A stretch of 64,000 nt of DNA from Neopestalotiopsis rosae (Eukaryota; Ascomycota; Sordariomycetes; Amphisphaeriales; Sporocadaceae), in assembly GCA_023078685.1 (NCBI GenBank), contig JALGAS010000001.1, positions 7,378,001-7,442,000 of the forward strand, given 5' to 3'. Shown here piece by piece: positions 11,511-25,038 of this stretch; position 1 is the stretch's first letter, and each line of letters starts with the position of its first letter. The notes beneath the pieces are model-generated. The model made no database searches, was not told the DNA's origin, and worked only from the letters and a program-made list of their open reading frames with translations. A program made the translations under genes and the position numbers.

Positions 11511-14500
11511 AGCGAAGATTGGAGTGAGCAGTGCTGGGCCCGTTCTTGGGTCCTTCAAGTCTGGTCTGGGTCTGGGGCAAAGAAAGCGCCCAAGGTATTG
11601 TACAAAGTGTAGCGTGAACAAGAGAGCGCAAGTATCTGGTACTGCTCGGTCAAGGGCCCTGGTTCGGCTACCCAGAATGTCCCGTCTTGGGTACTTTGAA
11701 CCGGCTGTACATGCTACTTTACCTTACCAGCCACGGGGGGTCTTCCAGTTTGGTGGTGCTTTTCTATGGGCCATGGACGAGAACGAAGACGACGACTGAT
11801 TGCCAGACGATCCAGTCTCGCCAGTCCAGCCCACAGTCCAGTCCAGTACAGCAGCGGCAGCAGCCAGGCTTGAGGTCAAGTCTGTAGGTAGGTAATGTAC
11901 ACTACATATATCTTTTCTACGTACTGTACATACAAGCGATCCACGCATACCCGTGGGACCATGGATATAGTAGTTTTAGTCCACTGGCGCGCAGCTCCTC
12001 CCTCTCCCTCGTTCCGTTCCAACCCTTGCAAAAGAGTGTCTGCTAGGGCTCCCAAAGGGAACTGTGCCGAGACCCAGGACCAAGTGGATGTTATGGATGT
12101 GCGCGATGGAAAAGAGGCGGCCAGGCGCGTGCAGTGCAGGGTGTATCGTCCATGGCAAGAGATTATTTTATTCTCTCGTCAGGATGCGGCCCCTCCTTTG
12201 GCTCGGAGGAGGAAAGAAAGAAAGAAAAAAAAAATTTATCTGAAGAATTAAGCAAAAAAAAGCCACAAGAGGCAGAGTAGAGGATACTCGGCACAACTGC
12301 AATCTTTCTTTGGCTGGGCTCCTCACCATGGCCCAAATGTCTTTTAATTTTCGCCCCCCATTCCCTTTTGCCTGGACCTACGGAGTCAGGTTAGAAATCT
12401 ATACGATATACGTGCATGAGGAAATGGCCTAGACATCAGACATGTGGTCGTAAGGCAAGGAAGGTAAAGAAGCAGCCAGAAATCACGAGTGGCGTAGATG
12501 TTCTTCTTCTTTTTACACTCCCGAGCTGAAGAAAGTGCAAGTCGTCGTTATTACCTACGTTTACTTTTGGCCCGTCTGCGAGCTGGTTGCTCTAGAATAG
12601 GATCAATACTATGTAATGAGACGTATTCGGCCACGAGTTTCTGCTCTTCTGCTCCAGTTTCGCTGCCGCTTGCGATTTTGAACTTGCTCAAATGGTACGG
12701 GGAGCCGAGTAAGGGCCGACGAACCCATGGCATACGCTTGCGCGGCGGTCGAGCTAAGATGGACACAAACAGCAGTGCAGCGCGGAAGGTAATGAGTAGG
12801 GCACCCGAAACCCCATGGCAATATTATGTCATGCATGCAATGCGTTGCAAATGATTGCCATCCGATCAATCGATCCAGTCGTTCTGCGCCTATTATCCCT
12901 CGGACCTAGGGACGAGGGGTGTTTGGGGAATTTCCGACTCTTGGCGCCCTCTATCATCTGATTATATTGCTGTGTGCCGTATGAAGGTCTCTGTGTGCTC
13001 CTCTTGCTGAGCTGGCAAAGCTGAACTGTCATGTCTGGTGCAAATAACGCAAAATCAACATCATACATACTATCCGTTCATCTTGATCAGTCACCAAGAT
13101 GTCGATGACAATAAAAGTTGATTGCGTTTCATATCTGTTGTCATTATTCCTTGTGCTTGGTTTTGACTGGGGGCAAAGGAAGTAGACGGATAGCTTGGGC
13201 ATTTGAGGCGGGCTCCAGCGATCATGCGCATGTGTCCCCACACCATTCGTTGCGGGCTTGCGAGTCCGAGGAACCACTCATTCAGCTTCTGTTGCCGTAT
13301 ACCTATCAGCTATACACATTTGGCTAGGAGAGTTGATCATCTCCGATTTTATTTCATTTTTATTCTATACATGCTTCTGCTTGAGAATAATGAACGAATC
13401 GTCAAATTGTAAGACAAATCTCAGGCTTTGCTTTTTGTACTCAGCTGGCAATTTGTGATGAGTCGCCCCTGGTGGTGTTGTTGGTCCAGGCGTTCAGGGT
13501 AGACCTTGCAGCGCGGAAGTCCAGGAGTCCAGGAAAGTCTGGAAATAAAGAGACATATTAAATGCTGATTAGTTCTCGCCAGAGAAACTTACCGCCCGAT
13601 CTCTCGATGAGTTCCGAGCACAAGAGTCAAAGTGAGCGGCATCTTTTGAGAGCTCATGTGAAAATAGCGATCACAAGAAAGTGATCGATGAGGCATATAT
13701 ACCTTGAGATAGCGTGGTTTGGTCAGCTAGTGTGGAGTTTTCTCAACCCTCGTGAATTTTCAACATTCAAGATACGCGAGAGCCATCTCGGTTGATGAAT
13801 TTAGAGTTAAGCACCGTTCTTGACATTTATTTGGCTGTTATGTGGACATCAGCAGCTGCAACCCTAATCAAGCACCATCTACTTTGACAGCCCGGTCATG
13901 ACAGACCAGCTTGCCGGCATTAAACACATGTCTGTCTTCCTTGTTCTCCTCGGCATGGTGGTTCCTGAACCACGAGTAAGTCGTGTAGTTTAATTGTCGG
14001 CAGTCGGCCGCAGCAGCAGAACAACATCATCATCAGCATCATCATTCGGATTTTCGCCATGCTTGTTACACATGCGCATGTCGGTTTACCAGTTGTATAT
14101 CCCATGCCGAGTCCAGTCCGCGTCGTCGCCAGATGAGCATTCGGGAGCGCCCACGTTTCATACGTGATCGAGTTTATCTGCGACGAGCGGACAACTACAC
14201 AAGAGTAAAAAAAAACAACGGATATGGTAAATTCTGGGACCAGCCCGTTGACTCATTAGCTGCCCGTTGGGTTCTCTTGTGTCACGAGTCTATTCCGATA
14301 TTTCAAGCTTACGGGTGACAGCTTACTCCGCAACTTGTCAGCAACGTGGGGATCCAATCACGAATGACAGAAGCTCCCTTGGACCATGGAACCAATCCAT
14401 CTCATACCCACTCGTTCGTTTATTGTGCATACTGCTACTGCACCCAATTCGACTTCTCTCGCAGCAGCACAGACAGCAGCAGTGGCAGCAGTTGACCATG

Positions 14501-17500
14501 TGCCAGTATTGAGGAGCAAGGACTGCCAGACGCCCGCGGCGGATCATCTTTTTCATCTGCGGGGCGCCGTAGGCAAAATTCTGAAACACACCCTCGTCCA
14601 TGTTCCTCTGTAAAATGTTCTGCCCAGCGCCCTCGAGAGCTCCAGGCTCATGTAATAGCAAATACTTGGACCATTATGCCGTCATAAGTGTCAACAAAAA
14701 AGCCATGGATGGCGCTTTGATATCAAACAAAACGCAGTAAATCAATCTGACCCTTGAAGCGCGAGCTCCACGGCTAAACAGTTGAGTGCCGTTGCAAATT
14801 AGCACTGCTTGTAAGGCTCCTCCGGCACACACACACCGTCTCTTCTGGGTTTTCCTCTTGTTGTAACCTATCTTTCTCTATCAATAGGTGGAGAAGCGTG
14901 CCGCAAGAGCATTAATCGCAGCTCACGATCGGCGGCAACAACGGCAGAGTTTTTTTTTTTTGCTTGTAAGAATCACATCAGCGAAAAAAATTTCGATCTG
15001 GATCGAGATAATAGCGTACATGATCTGTTAACACTGGTGATACGTTGCGTTTGTGAGGTTCCATGTGTTGTTGATTTCTCGCATTAGGTATCCGTAGTAT
15101 ACTTATACTTTCCCGCAATAAGACCTAGCTTTAGTGGTCGAGTGGCTCGGACAGCCTGTGGCTTTGGACACCTTGCACCTCTTCTCGACGGGTAACACGC
15201 TGTTTGGCTGAATGGCACAGAGCGCACCAGTACACCGCCAAGCAAGCCCTGGAGAGGGCCCGCCGGGAGTACACAGTACACACGAGAGATGGGCTTGATG
15301 GGCTCCAGAGACGAGCACGGCACCAACGGCCGTTGCTCTTTGGGGAAGAAGTAGTTCATTCCAAATCGAGCCGGCGTGCTTTAGCTGCGAGCAACGGCCA
15401 AGATCTAGGGCCCGCCGGATTATTCGGCGTGGAATATTAGCCAGGTTGCTAGTTGAGCGTTGGAAAACCGACTGTAATTAGCACATCCGAGGTTTTTTCA
15501 TTCTTCGTGCCGTGAGTTTTGGCCGCTGTGCGCTTCTTGCTTGTCTTTCTCGCTAGGAGCAGCGGCATTTGAAAAACCCCAGACAGTCGAGATGGTATCT
15601 GGTCACGTTTCCAAGACTTTGGGGTTGATATCAGTTGCCAACCATACATACATACCAAGCCATTGAGCGTATGCACGTAGATCATTAGCGCCTCAGTGAC
15701 CACTCTGGGCATTCGCCAGGATGCTGGCAATTATGCCAATCTCAGCAGTGGCTAGTGAGGAAATGCCCATAATGCCCATTTCCCCCAGCCGCGCAACGAG
15801 CTCACGCCACAAAGTCCACTCACAAGCACGCCCATCACATGCAGGCCAGGGAAGTCAGGTCACCAAACCGCACACATGGCGCCATGTACGAGCCACGCCG
15901 GCGATTTGTTTCTGGCGCCGTGTGGTTGAGGGACTTCCTGCAACTTGATATTTGCTAACCTACCTAGGTACTTACTTGTTATGGCCTTACCAGCCTTTGC
16001 GATTTACAATTTTCACTTCTCTTCTTGTTTTTCCCCGAAATCATTTTGGTGGCATCTTATTAGTGTTTAGATCTTGTTACCCTTGAGAAAACTAGCAGTC
16101 TGACACACATCATTACGGAAAAAACGATTTGCGTGACTGAGTCACATCCTTGTGTAATTACATGATTGCAATGAACCTCTGAATTTGTTCAGCTCCAGAA
16201 AAAAAAGAAAAGAAAAGATCAACAGAATCAAACAAGATAAAAATAAAATACACTAAAACCCACCATCCACTTTGATGCAGTGCCAGCTCAGATCCTTGCG
16301 TTTACCAATAGGGATGCCGCAACACCGGGCTGGGCTCGGACTTGCCAACGGGGATGAGCTGGGGAGCGGTTGAAGATTGCTTCATGGAGGCGATATCTTT
16401 TACATCACTGCTTCGTCTTCCTTTTCTCCAACGTAAAGGATGTTTAGTTTAGCAAGCCACCAAGGCCAGGAGCTGGAGGGCACCAAGGGCACGTTCTCGC
16501 CGATGGCCGAGATTGTACACTTAGGCGATGGATCTCTCTTCCCGGGCACCCCTGGCTCCATTGCCGCAATATACTCTAGCTTGTCAAGGACATGGACTCC
16601 CCAGTCTTTCAGACGGAAAATCTATCTACTTGCGTCCTAAAGAGGCACCTCATCTGGAAGAAAAGAACGACTTTGGAATTACCGATTACTTATTAATTGT
16701 CAAACTGTACCAGGGGGTAGCTCTATGCGGAAAAATGTTTTATATGGGAGAAAGTGGTTCCTACATCATCGCGATTATGCTATACTACCAGACTACCTGT
16801 GGTTCGTGGGATGGGGGAAGAGGCTGGAGTGGCATGTTACTGCTACTACATAACTAAAAACCACCCACCCGGGGAGGCTCACGTGTCTGCTACATACAAT
16901 GGAGCCTCCGCACGCGGCATGGGCTTCATAGGTTCTGGCTGTCTGGTTAATCAAATGGCAGATGGAGTCCAATGGACGCTGGCCGTGGCCGCCGACCGCT
17001 AGTCGGCAGGTCGGTTGACTTTCGGGCTATGGTTGAAGGAGACGAGAAAAAAAAAAGAAAGAAAAAAAAGAGCCTTGGGCGGTAATATGGGGCGTATTGA
17101 CGTCACAGCACCATCTCAAACCGACTATATTCAGCACAACGAGTCCGTCTCTTTACTGGCCCCGCCCAATCGAACGTCTGGAGCAGTTCGTCCAGTGCCC
17201 CAGTGGACTTCTTGAACAGGGCCCTCTAGAACAACGTCTAGTCTCCTTCCCAAAACTGTCTTCGGAGATTTATGTGTAGATCGGCCACAGAACTTACACT
17301 ACATACTACTCCTATTGACAGAAAATACTATCAGCTATGTACTACAATCTAGTCCATGTTGTAAGTGTGTTGCTAGTAATACTAGAATTATCTAAGTCAC
17401 CCTTCGCATTGAATACAATACTGCCTACGTGACCTTGAATGTTCGGGAAATTTTGTAAAACCGATGTGACATGACGCTGCGTTCATAATAGCGACCACGT

Positions 17501-20500
17501 TGTAAGCCGCCGTGAGCAAGGCTCGTGTATTCACCATTTACAAAAACCAAAAAGTTCCTATGGGGGCCGCCGCGGGAGGATGCGAGTCGGAAATTCTCAA
17601 CTGCCAATCCATGTCTAGGATTTGGGCTATGATGTCCTTGTCGCGCGGCTCATGTTCAGCGCGTGTCAGCCAATTTCTGCTCATCCACCCAGACGGAGAA
17701 ATATGTGGTAACAGCTCGAGCAATATCAGTTATCTCTGAGGTAATGAGTGTACGAGACCTCTTGTAATGCTTCCATGGGTGAGGCTTCAAGGGAGAAGAC
17801 AATTGTAGATGTCGGCCGGATCGGCTAATGCCGCTTTGTGCGTACGAATACCCGAAACCGAATTCACTTTCACCCAAAAGATTGTAATTGCGGCTGTATG
17901 ACCAGCTTCAGTTCAGATCCATGCCTTTTTCACGATGAACACTGGCTATATTTATGCTTATTATATAGGTAATTCAATAGTCGCTTTTTTCACGATAGCA
18001 CACAATGATAACTGACCCATGTCCATAAAAACACGAGATTATTCACATGGACAACGCTTTGGGTGCAATGCAACTTTGTTACGCGACACCCGTGAGTGCG
18101 TGACCGGGTCGAGGTCGGCACGTAGTGGTCGAGTGGATGCTGGAAAGACCTGGGACGGCCATTAAAATTAAGATCTAGTCCCGGGGGCCAGCAGGGCAGT
18201 TCTCCTTGGCAGGTTCGGTACGTAGCAGTATCGAAACATACAGTCGCAGTGGGACACATTCGGACCCTGGGATCTGGGATCTCGGGAACATCTGCACCGC
18301 GGCAGCGGGTTCCTCAATAGTCTGTATCGCTCCATCTCCCAATTGAGCCAAACAGGTGTTGCTCGAACAAAAGACACACCAGGACACGCACCCGAGGAGC
18401 AGGCGCCTGGTGCCCGGCGCCCGTCCTCACTAACTGAGCATCGCGACAATACCTTCTTTTGGTTTGACTGCCGGCAACCCGGAGATCGTCAAGATCCAAG
18501 CAAGTGCTTTTTTCCTTGCCCTACGTGTTTTGCATACGGCTCAAATAAGCGAGGGCCCAGTAAGGCTCTTCTGGAGGATAGCAGCAAGCGCTGTCAGGGC
18601 ACCTTTAGTATTTGCAGGTCAGGTCACGTCCAATCCTCGAAACAAAGACCAAAAAACCACGCCATGCTCATTTTACTACTACCTGTTTTACAAAACTTCC
18701 AACGTCTTGCAATCTTTCTCGGCTCGGCGCTAAATCCTACACTCAGACATGCTGTCGACAAGCAACCACTGCTACTGCTAGGACTGCTACTCTCTACTGC
18801 CCGTCATGCACTTATTGCAGGGCATTATGACGGCAGATGAGCAAGGAAACATGACCATTCTGGGAGCTGTCAAAGCATTCTCTGGCCGTCTGACGTTTCA
18901 GTGTGACTTCATACCTTTCCTGTTCCTGAATCCGCAATATCGCTAAGTACCCTTGAGCACACAAACCGACCTGCCACCCTAAACCTTTCACGGCGTCAAT
19001 GCAGCACTTCCAAGCCGTCGTCCCCCTTCCCAGTGTTGCATTGCTTACCATAGTATGACCCGATCAATTGGCATTCCGTTCCTTGAAGAGCGAATTGAGT
19101 AAGACGAGGCCCTTGTCCGTTTACATAGTACCATTTTGTTATTGTCCCCTTGAACACTTTCTCTGCTGCCCCCCCAGCCCAACCTTTTTTACGCAACGGC
19201 CTTTAGCCCAATGCGGAATCATTACCCCGAGAGCTTCAACGTTGCACTCGCCCGCCCACCGGATATGAGGTGATTGCTGGGAGTAGAGGAGAGAAAAAAA
19301 CAGCCTGGGGAGGGGCGCAAAGCGCTCTCATCAACCCTGGCATCTGTGGCACATTACAACACTACCACCGTGTGAGCTCTAGGTCAAGCCTTTTAGGCCC
19401 CCTTCTCCTCCTCCTGATCTCTTTAGACGCCTGGTCTTATAGAGACTATCAAGCGAGGTGGAATCCCCCCCATGGTACTATGTATGTGAGGAGCCTCTTG
19501 CAATCCGAGCACTACTATGTAACCAAATGAGAATAACGCAATGCACGCAAGGGAGGTGTACAGAGTAGGAAAGAAAAAGGATCACGTTTCCGGCATGGTA
19601 TCCATTCCCCGCTGGGTTGGGTTACTCCAAGAGCTAGGAAGAGGCCAGGGTTTTTTTTTTCACCGGCGCCCAAAACGTTCATTGTATGTGCTTGTTGTGG
19701 GGGTGCCATGGCATGCTCTTTGAACAATAGCATGGTGTATCGTACATGTGGCTTTCTGTAGGTGATTCTGAAAGAAGCGATATCATAGTACGACTCTGTC
19801 GCTGTTCCTGACATGTGCTCACAAAGGTAATGCACCGCTCGCAAGTCAGCGCCAACCGAGTCAAACCGTGAACGTGTTGTCGTACGGTTCTGCTCCTCGT
19901 TTATGATTGAAACTCGAGTCCGCTGGCAAAGACTCCATTTACTGGATCAATCACGACACGATCCTGTTGCTGGACGAAGATCACCCCCACCAGACGTAAC
20001 CACAACCCTTGCATCTCAAAGCAAACAAACCATTTTCCAGTTGTCCTTGACTCGACTTGAATGTTTCTGTGACAATTGATGGATCCCGTCTGCGTGTAGT
20101 GTATACTTCTACGAGATACAGACGGTGAGTTCAAACCTCGGACATGAGTGACATGGTTAATAGCAACTATTGATATTTAGATAACCTCAATGGAACATAA
20201 AGTCAAGGGTTCTAGGTTTATTCAATATACCAAGTCTGAGCCGGATGCTTCTTCCTAGTCATCTTGGTCGGTGCGAGATCCCGTGTCCGTAGCCTCCCGC
20301 GTAAGAAACCCGGCGCCGGTCATTTGCCTATGCTACCGGACACTACGGCTCAGCCTCCCTGATTTGTTTCCCTCCCCCGTCCGGTGACTTCCGCAAAATG
20401 CATCCGGTTGCACGCACAGTATTGGCAATAAGTGCACGGCTTCGCGCGGGGCCCTCCATATTGCATCATACCTTGAGCACAGCCACGTCGTTTGCGTCGG

Positions 20501-21439
20501 TTCGGCGCCGATCACTGCCCGTTCGGCTGATCTTCGTCCAAGGAACAGGGAAACAAATTCTCCGAGGTGCCGGGCCCCAAATGCAGGATGACGAGCGCGG
20601 TGAAAGGTTTTGGGGTCTCTGGGTCCTCTCGGGTCTCGTCAGGGTTTTTAACCTGTCAGAAAAAGGGTCCCTCCCAATGCCGACCCTTGCTTGGAAGCAT
20701 TCACGGAATGTTTTTGGTTCGAGTTTCTTTGAAATTTTACCCAAGACTTGGGAAAGATCTACAGTGTCATCTCTGGGCGCAATGCAACCCGTTCGTCCAG
20801 TTTCCCGACATGAATGGTCTCACAGAATACGGTTTCTAATAATGGTGCGAGATCGACGCAAATATGCTATTTCTGGTGTCTTTCAACGATTAATGAACTT
20901 ATCGCCACAGCTGAAATGTAACGTTCTAAGATCTATACAGATGCCATTACGAGGCCTATGCAATGCACCTGGATCAAAAAGAATATGGTATTCTGCGTCC
21001 AATGATGAGATAAGCAGCTACGCGAGAGCCAGGCGAGCCAGGTGATGCTACCGTTCAGTCATAGCAGTCGACCCACGCGTGGCAAATACAATGATAGCTT
21101 CATATGTGCGATTGCTTGTCTGCAAATATGGTAAGATTTGCATCCAAAAGCTCGTGTTGAAGTCAAGCACGCCAGGGGCCGAAGGGGGCTTGATGATCAT
21201 ACAGAATCTAATAACACCTGAGAGTGCGTCTAGAGAACGACGGTGAATGGATGAATCACGTACATCTCTGCTAAGCAATACGTGGACATACGATGAACTA
21301 GTCTCCCGAGTGTTCAGACAGCCTTGTTGGTTAGAGCACTTGGTCCGATGTAGGAGGGCTCACCATCTTTGTTAATAAGTCATCTCAAGGTGATATGTTG
21401 AGCCTAGAGTGGTGTAGTGTAATCGCTGCATTGTGAGTT

Positions 21440-21597
21440 GATGTAGTATGATGGATGTAGTATGATGGATGTAGTATGATGGATGTAGTATGATGGATGT
21501 AGTATGATGGATGTAGTATGATGGATGTAGTATGATGGATGTAGTATGATGGATGTAGTATGATGGATGTAGTATGATGTATGGATGTAGTGTGATG
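21440..21597. repeat. 14-bp minisatellite, 10 perfect units plus one diverged
   Basis: Ten identical consecutive copies of gatgtagtatgatg (21440-21579), then an eleventh with one change at 21584-21597 after a 4-base gap. The perfect identity suggests recent expansion. Minus-strand frames across it stay open and read a Tyr/His/Thr/Ile repeat only because the unit contains no stop in those frames. Confidence 0.95.
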
Positions 21598-22646
21598 AGT
21601 AAAGTATGACGGGCTTTCCATCAGTTGTCCTCATCATCCAGCATCTAGATCTAAACAGACCATCTGTATGGTGTGGGTAGGAAGGGAATGCTTAGCGGGG
21701 AGTACTGTATGTCCTCGAATTGTCAGAGAAATTGACCAGGGAGATTTCAACTGATAGGCAGGTTATAGTCATCATATATTTTCGCTACATTTACTATTCT
21801 ACTGTGGAAATGTCGCCCAAGCTCGGATTTGCCATGGCATGAAATGGGGATCAAACTTCCTTTGAAACTATGAATCCATCATTCTACCAAAAATAAAGAC
21901 TCGACTTGGATGATAACGTGAATGAAGGTATGAACCGTTCTGTGCTCATGAGTGCTTTCAGCGAACATCAAAGCGTGACTCTCATGTCCGCTCCCATGTC
22001 CCCTCATTCCGGTTGTTCATGTCAATTTTCGAAAATGGCTGGATTGATTTCTGCAGCTCGTCTCTTCCCAGGTCGTTTGGTGCCCCAATATTGGCTAAGA
22101 TGACCAAAAGTTCAAAACATATTGCTCATGTATTCAGTAGACTGTCATCTTCTTCGTCATATTCGAGTTAGTCATTTTGGGCTGCTCAAAAACCTGATGT
22201 CAGTTGATGGAATGAGTATTTTTAGCAAGAGTATCCTCTTTCCGTTTAACAATGTTGTTCTTTTCAACTATTGAGGTCCAGTTTGTTGAAATTGAGACTT
22301 GCAAGTCTCCCAAGAGTGTTTAGGGGTGAGTATCTGTCACCAAGTGCTTCGAAAAAGAAATGATTAGAGACCACCAAAACACACATCCGTAGAGCCTTTG
22401 CCTGGCGCGCCATGGTATCGGCTATACAAGTTCCCCCGGTTTTCTCGAAGAATTTCGAAACCAGCTTTGTTTGCGTGAGTCGCTTTGGCAACGGCTCGTG
22501 CACATAATACTGCGATCTGTCGGCAGTGCGACTCGATCCTGTCGTCCAACACCACTATGAGAACCAGCGCCATCCAGGGGAAGTTGGAAGCTAACTGGAC
22601 GTGACAGACCAGTGAGGTCTTCCTTGGCCAGGATTGCATCTTCGCT

Positions 22647-22766
22647 GGAGGAGGAGGAGGAAGAAGAAGAAGAAGAAGAAGAAGAAGAAGAAGAAGAAGA
22701 AGAAGAAGAAGAAGAAGAAGAAGAAGAAGAAGAAGAAGAAGAAGAAGAAGATGATGATGATGATGA
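22647..22766. repeat. GGA/GAA/GAT triplet tract, about 120 bp
   Basis: A purine run that starts as GGA triplets, continues as about thirty GAA/AAG triplets (roughly 22661-22750) and ends as ATG/GAT triplets. The minus strand reads poly-Phe or poly-Leu frames, which are not genes. GAA·TTC tracts of this length can form triplex DNA. Confidence 0.95.
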
Positions 22767-23670
22767 GGCAGTCTTGATTTAACACTGATCATGGCAATTG
22801 CAAGGGATACTGAAGTTTCAAGAAATTTGGTCCGAGTTCAAGTACACCCAAGCCAAAATCGACAATGTCACCAGCGAAAGCCAGCAACTGGCAGTGGACG
22901 ATACCGTCTGCGCATAAAAGCCAGTGAGAAATAGCATTTAGCGGTGTATAATCAAGTCGGTAAATCGGGTTGAGACATTCATTCAGTACTAATGTTGAGA
23001 CTTGTTGTTACTGTTGCTGATCCCTGTTGTCCAGAACGCGTCATTACTGCCTGTTGATTCCTGATCGAGATGGTACGAGTAATGTTTTAAGGGTCTGCTG
23101 AGTAAAGCCATATATTTCCATGTTTATTTGATCCATGTTACGACCGTATCAAAGAAACGAAGATGATATTACAGATGATTCTCCCAACTTCGAAATTATA
23201 ACATGCATACAAACGGGATAGAATGCCTTTCCCTCTGAACCAACAGCCTCCATGAGACTGTACACACATAGCCACATACTCCAGCTATATGTGGCGTATC
23301 AATCCACGCAGAATCGCCTTTTCAATATTTCAATCCTGCGTCCTCTTCCACTTCTTCTTATCCTTTTCTCAAAGAGTCATGATGCAGGGTGGCAGCCTCA
23401 GGCGCCAGCCCCACCAGTAGATAGCCGGTGCAGCTTGAGCTTGGGTGAGCTTCCCAGCTTCCTTCTCTCTCACCACTTCTTTGGTAGTCATCAACAGAGT
23501 TGATTCCCGTCCCTCATCAAGTCATGATCGAGTCTAATATTCTTGGCTGATAGGAAAAACAACACAACTAGCTCTGCTAAATATTACAACACAACGCCAT
23601 GTAAATAATATTGGTATCAACAATAATTTAATTAAGTCTATCGTATCGGAAAATATATGCCTATTATGCT

Positions 23671-25038
23671 CTACAAATAGATGTAGCAGAATGGAGAATC
23701 CCCAAGCGAGTTCAACAAATCCTTGATCGGCCTAGCCGGCGCGTTGGACTGGCCCATGTAGATGGCATCGTCCAAGCTGGTATTGCGGCTCGGCGGGTTG
23801 TTGAACAGCGTAATGGTGCCGGCAATGGTCTCGGCCTGGTCCAGGTGCAGAGCCTGCCAGATCCACCAGACGCGGTCGAGCATGGCGTGGTGAAGCCAGA
23901 AGACGGGGTCCACGGGCGAGGAGAAGAGGTCGCCGGCGTCGCCGCCGATGCTAAAGTGGCCCGCGGCGTGCAGGCCCAGGAACCCCTGGGAGAAGCGGCC
24001 CTGGAGCTCGTTCTGGAACGTCTCAATGTCCGAGGCGGCGCTGCCCAGGGTAAGGTTGAGCAGGTTGCTCGTGGTGAGCCACGTGGATGCCGTGTAGGCG
24101 CTGAGGTCGCGCTTCAGGCAGCGCGGGTTGTAGGCAAAACTCGAGTTGACCTTGGTCTGACCCGCCATGGTGGGAGAAATGGGGCCCAAGTTGGCGGTCA
24201 TGCTGCGCAGTCAGACAATTAGTCAACATGATCTATGAGTATCACAGAGTCCTTTGCGAATGGAGACACGTACTTTACGAATGGCCCGCTCTGAAGGCAG
24301 CCGCCGCCGTTGCCAGATGGCAGATAGATGGTGCCGGCACCACCAACGCTGCCGTTGTGGCTAACGAAAGAGCCATCTCCACTCATACTCGTGGCACTGC
24401 CGTCAAACACGGGCGACTTTGTCAAGTCATTTTGGAAAGAGAACCAATTCCAGTACTGGCTAGATGATTAGTCATGCTCATTCGAGACTTTATGGATGGT
24501 GGGAGATGGGAGAAGGAAGACTTACAGGTTGATAACCTGTGTAGCCACACTCATCTCGGAGGGCAGTCTCATAACTCCAGACAAAGTATCTATGCCAACT
24601 CAGGAAAGACCCAGTCCCATGAATTGTCAAGGTTTGATTAATGTGCTGCGCAACAAAGTCATCGTACCGACTCTTGGCGCCGGGTACAACGCTTGCATCG
24701 AGCTTGGAGGGCAGTGCCATCAAGCAGTTGACAGCGGATGTGTATGACTTCCTCTCATTGGGTGAGAGGGTAGACCTTGAGTTGACGTGTGAGCAAAAGG
24801 AATCTATAACTGCCAGAACAGTAGTCTCAAAAAGAATGACACCTTACCATTCCTTCCTTACTTTGGCGTTAAAGATGGAGCAAGACTTCTTGGCCAGTCC
24901 ATTATCGGTAGCATTCTGCAGTGCAGCTATAGCTTGATTCTGCAGATCGTCGAGAACATCCCGCTTCTCTACCGGGCTTGCAGAAGCGAGCCCCGAAACG
25001 AGGTAGAGACCGCACGTTACAAGGGCGGAAAAGTGCAT
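23671..25038 (-). CDS. Secreted tyrosinase (type-3 copper oxidase)
   Basis: Predicted 384 aa from four exons: 24848-25038, 24526-24775, 24274-24455 and 23671-24202, with introns of 72, 70 and 71 bp, all in phase. It should oxidise phenols to o-quinones outside the cell. Residues 1-20 form a signal peptide and a dibasic KR follows at 25-26, suggesting a short propeptide. The CuA ligands are H108, H116 and H125 (in SFLSWHRYFVW) and the CuB ligands H286, H290 and H313 (in DPVFWLHHAMLDRVWW), so all six histidines are present. The protein lacks the long C-terminal lid of the intracellular fungal tyrosinases; it looks like the short secreted family often annotated 'tyrosinase central domain'. At the second acceptor, two AGs lie 4 bp apart; only the downstream one gives the conserved YWNW. 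Substrate and pathway (pigment, secondary metabolite or cuticle phenolics) are not shown by neighbours. Confidence 0.93.

Larger units (their letters stand above)
10181..23670. other. 13.5-kb stretch with no recognisable gene
   Basis: Every open frame here is short, lacks splice-joined partners or starts at a non-ATG codon. The longest ATG-initiated frame is 20398-21045 (215 codons), with no family resemblance. The part nearest csp-2 (about 10180-11500) is strongly purine-rich on the plus strand, that is CT-rich on the csp-2 coding strand, as in the 5' flanks of many expressed fungal genes. Repeats inside it are listed separately. I see no transposon proteins, tRNA or rRNA. Untranslated leader, regulatory DNA or long non-coding RNAs are possible but nothing in the sequence proves them. 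Confidence 0.55.

Noticed and set aside
20398..21045. 215-codon ATG frame in the 13.5-kb gap
   Set aside because: No recognisable domain, irregular residue mix rich in Arg and Ser, and equally long shadows on the other strand. Could be reconsidered with transcript data.
21305..21385. tRNA-like D-arm string (tggttagagcacttgg)
   Set aside because: No matching T-arm box or acceptor stem could be paired around it.
21385..21637. His/Tyr/Thr/Ile repeat 'proteins' on the minus strand
   Set aside because: Produced by the 14-bp minisatellite, whose unit has no stop in these frames.
22364..22792. Poly-Leu and poly-Phe frames on the minus strand
   Set aside because: Translation of the GAA·TTC tract; not a gene.
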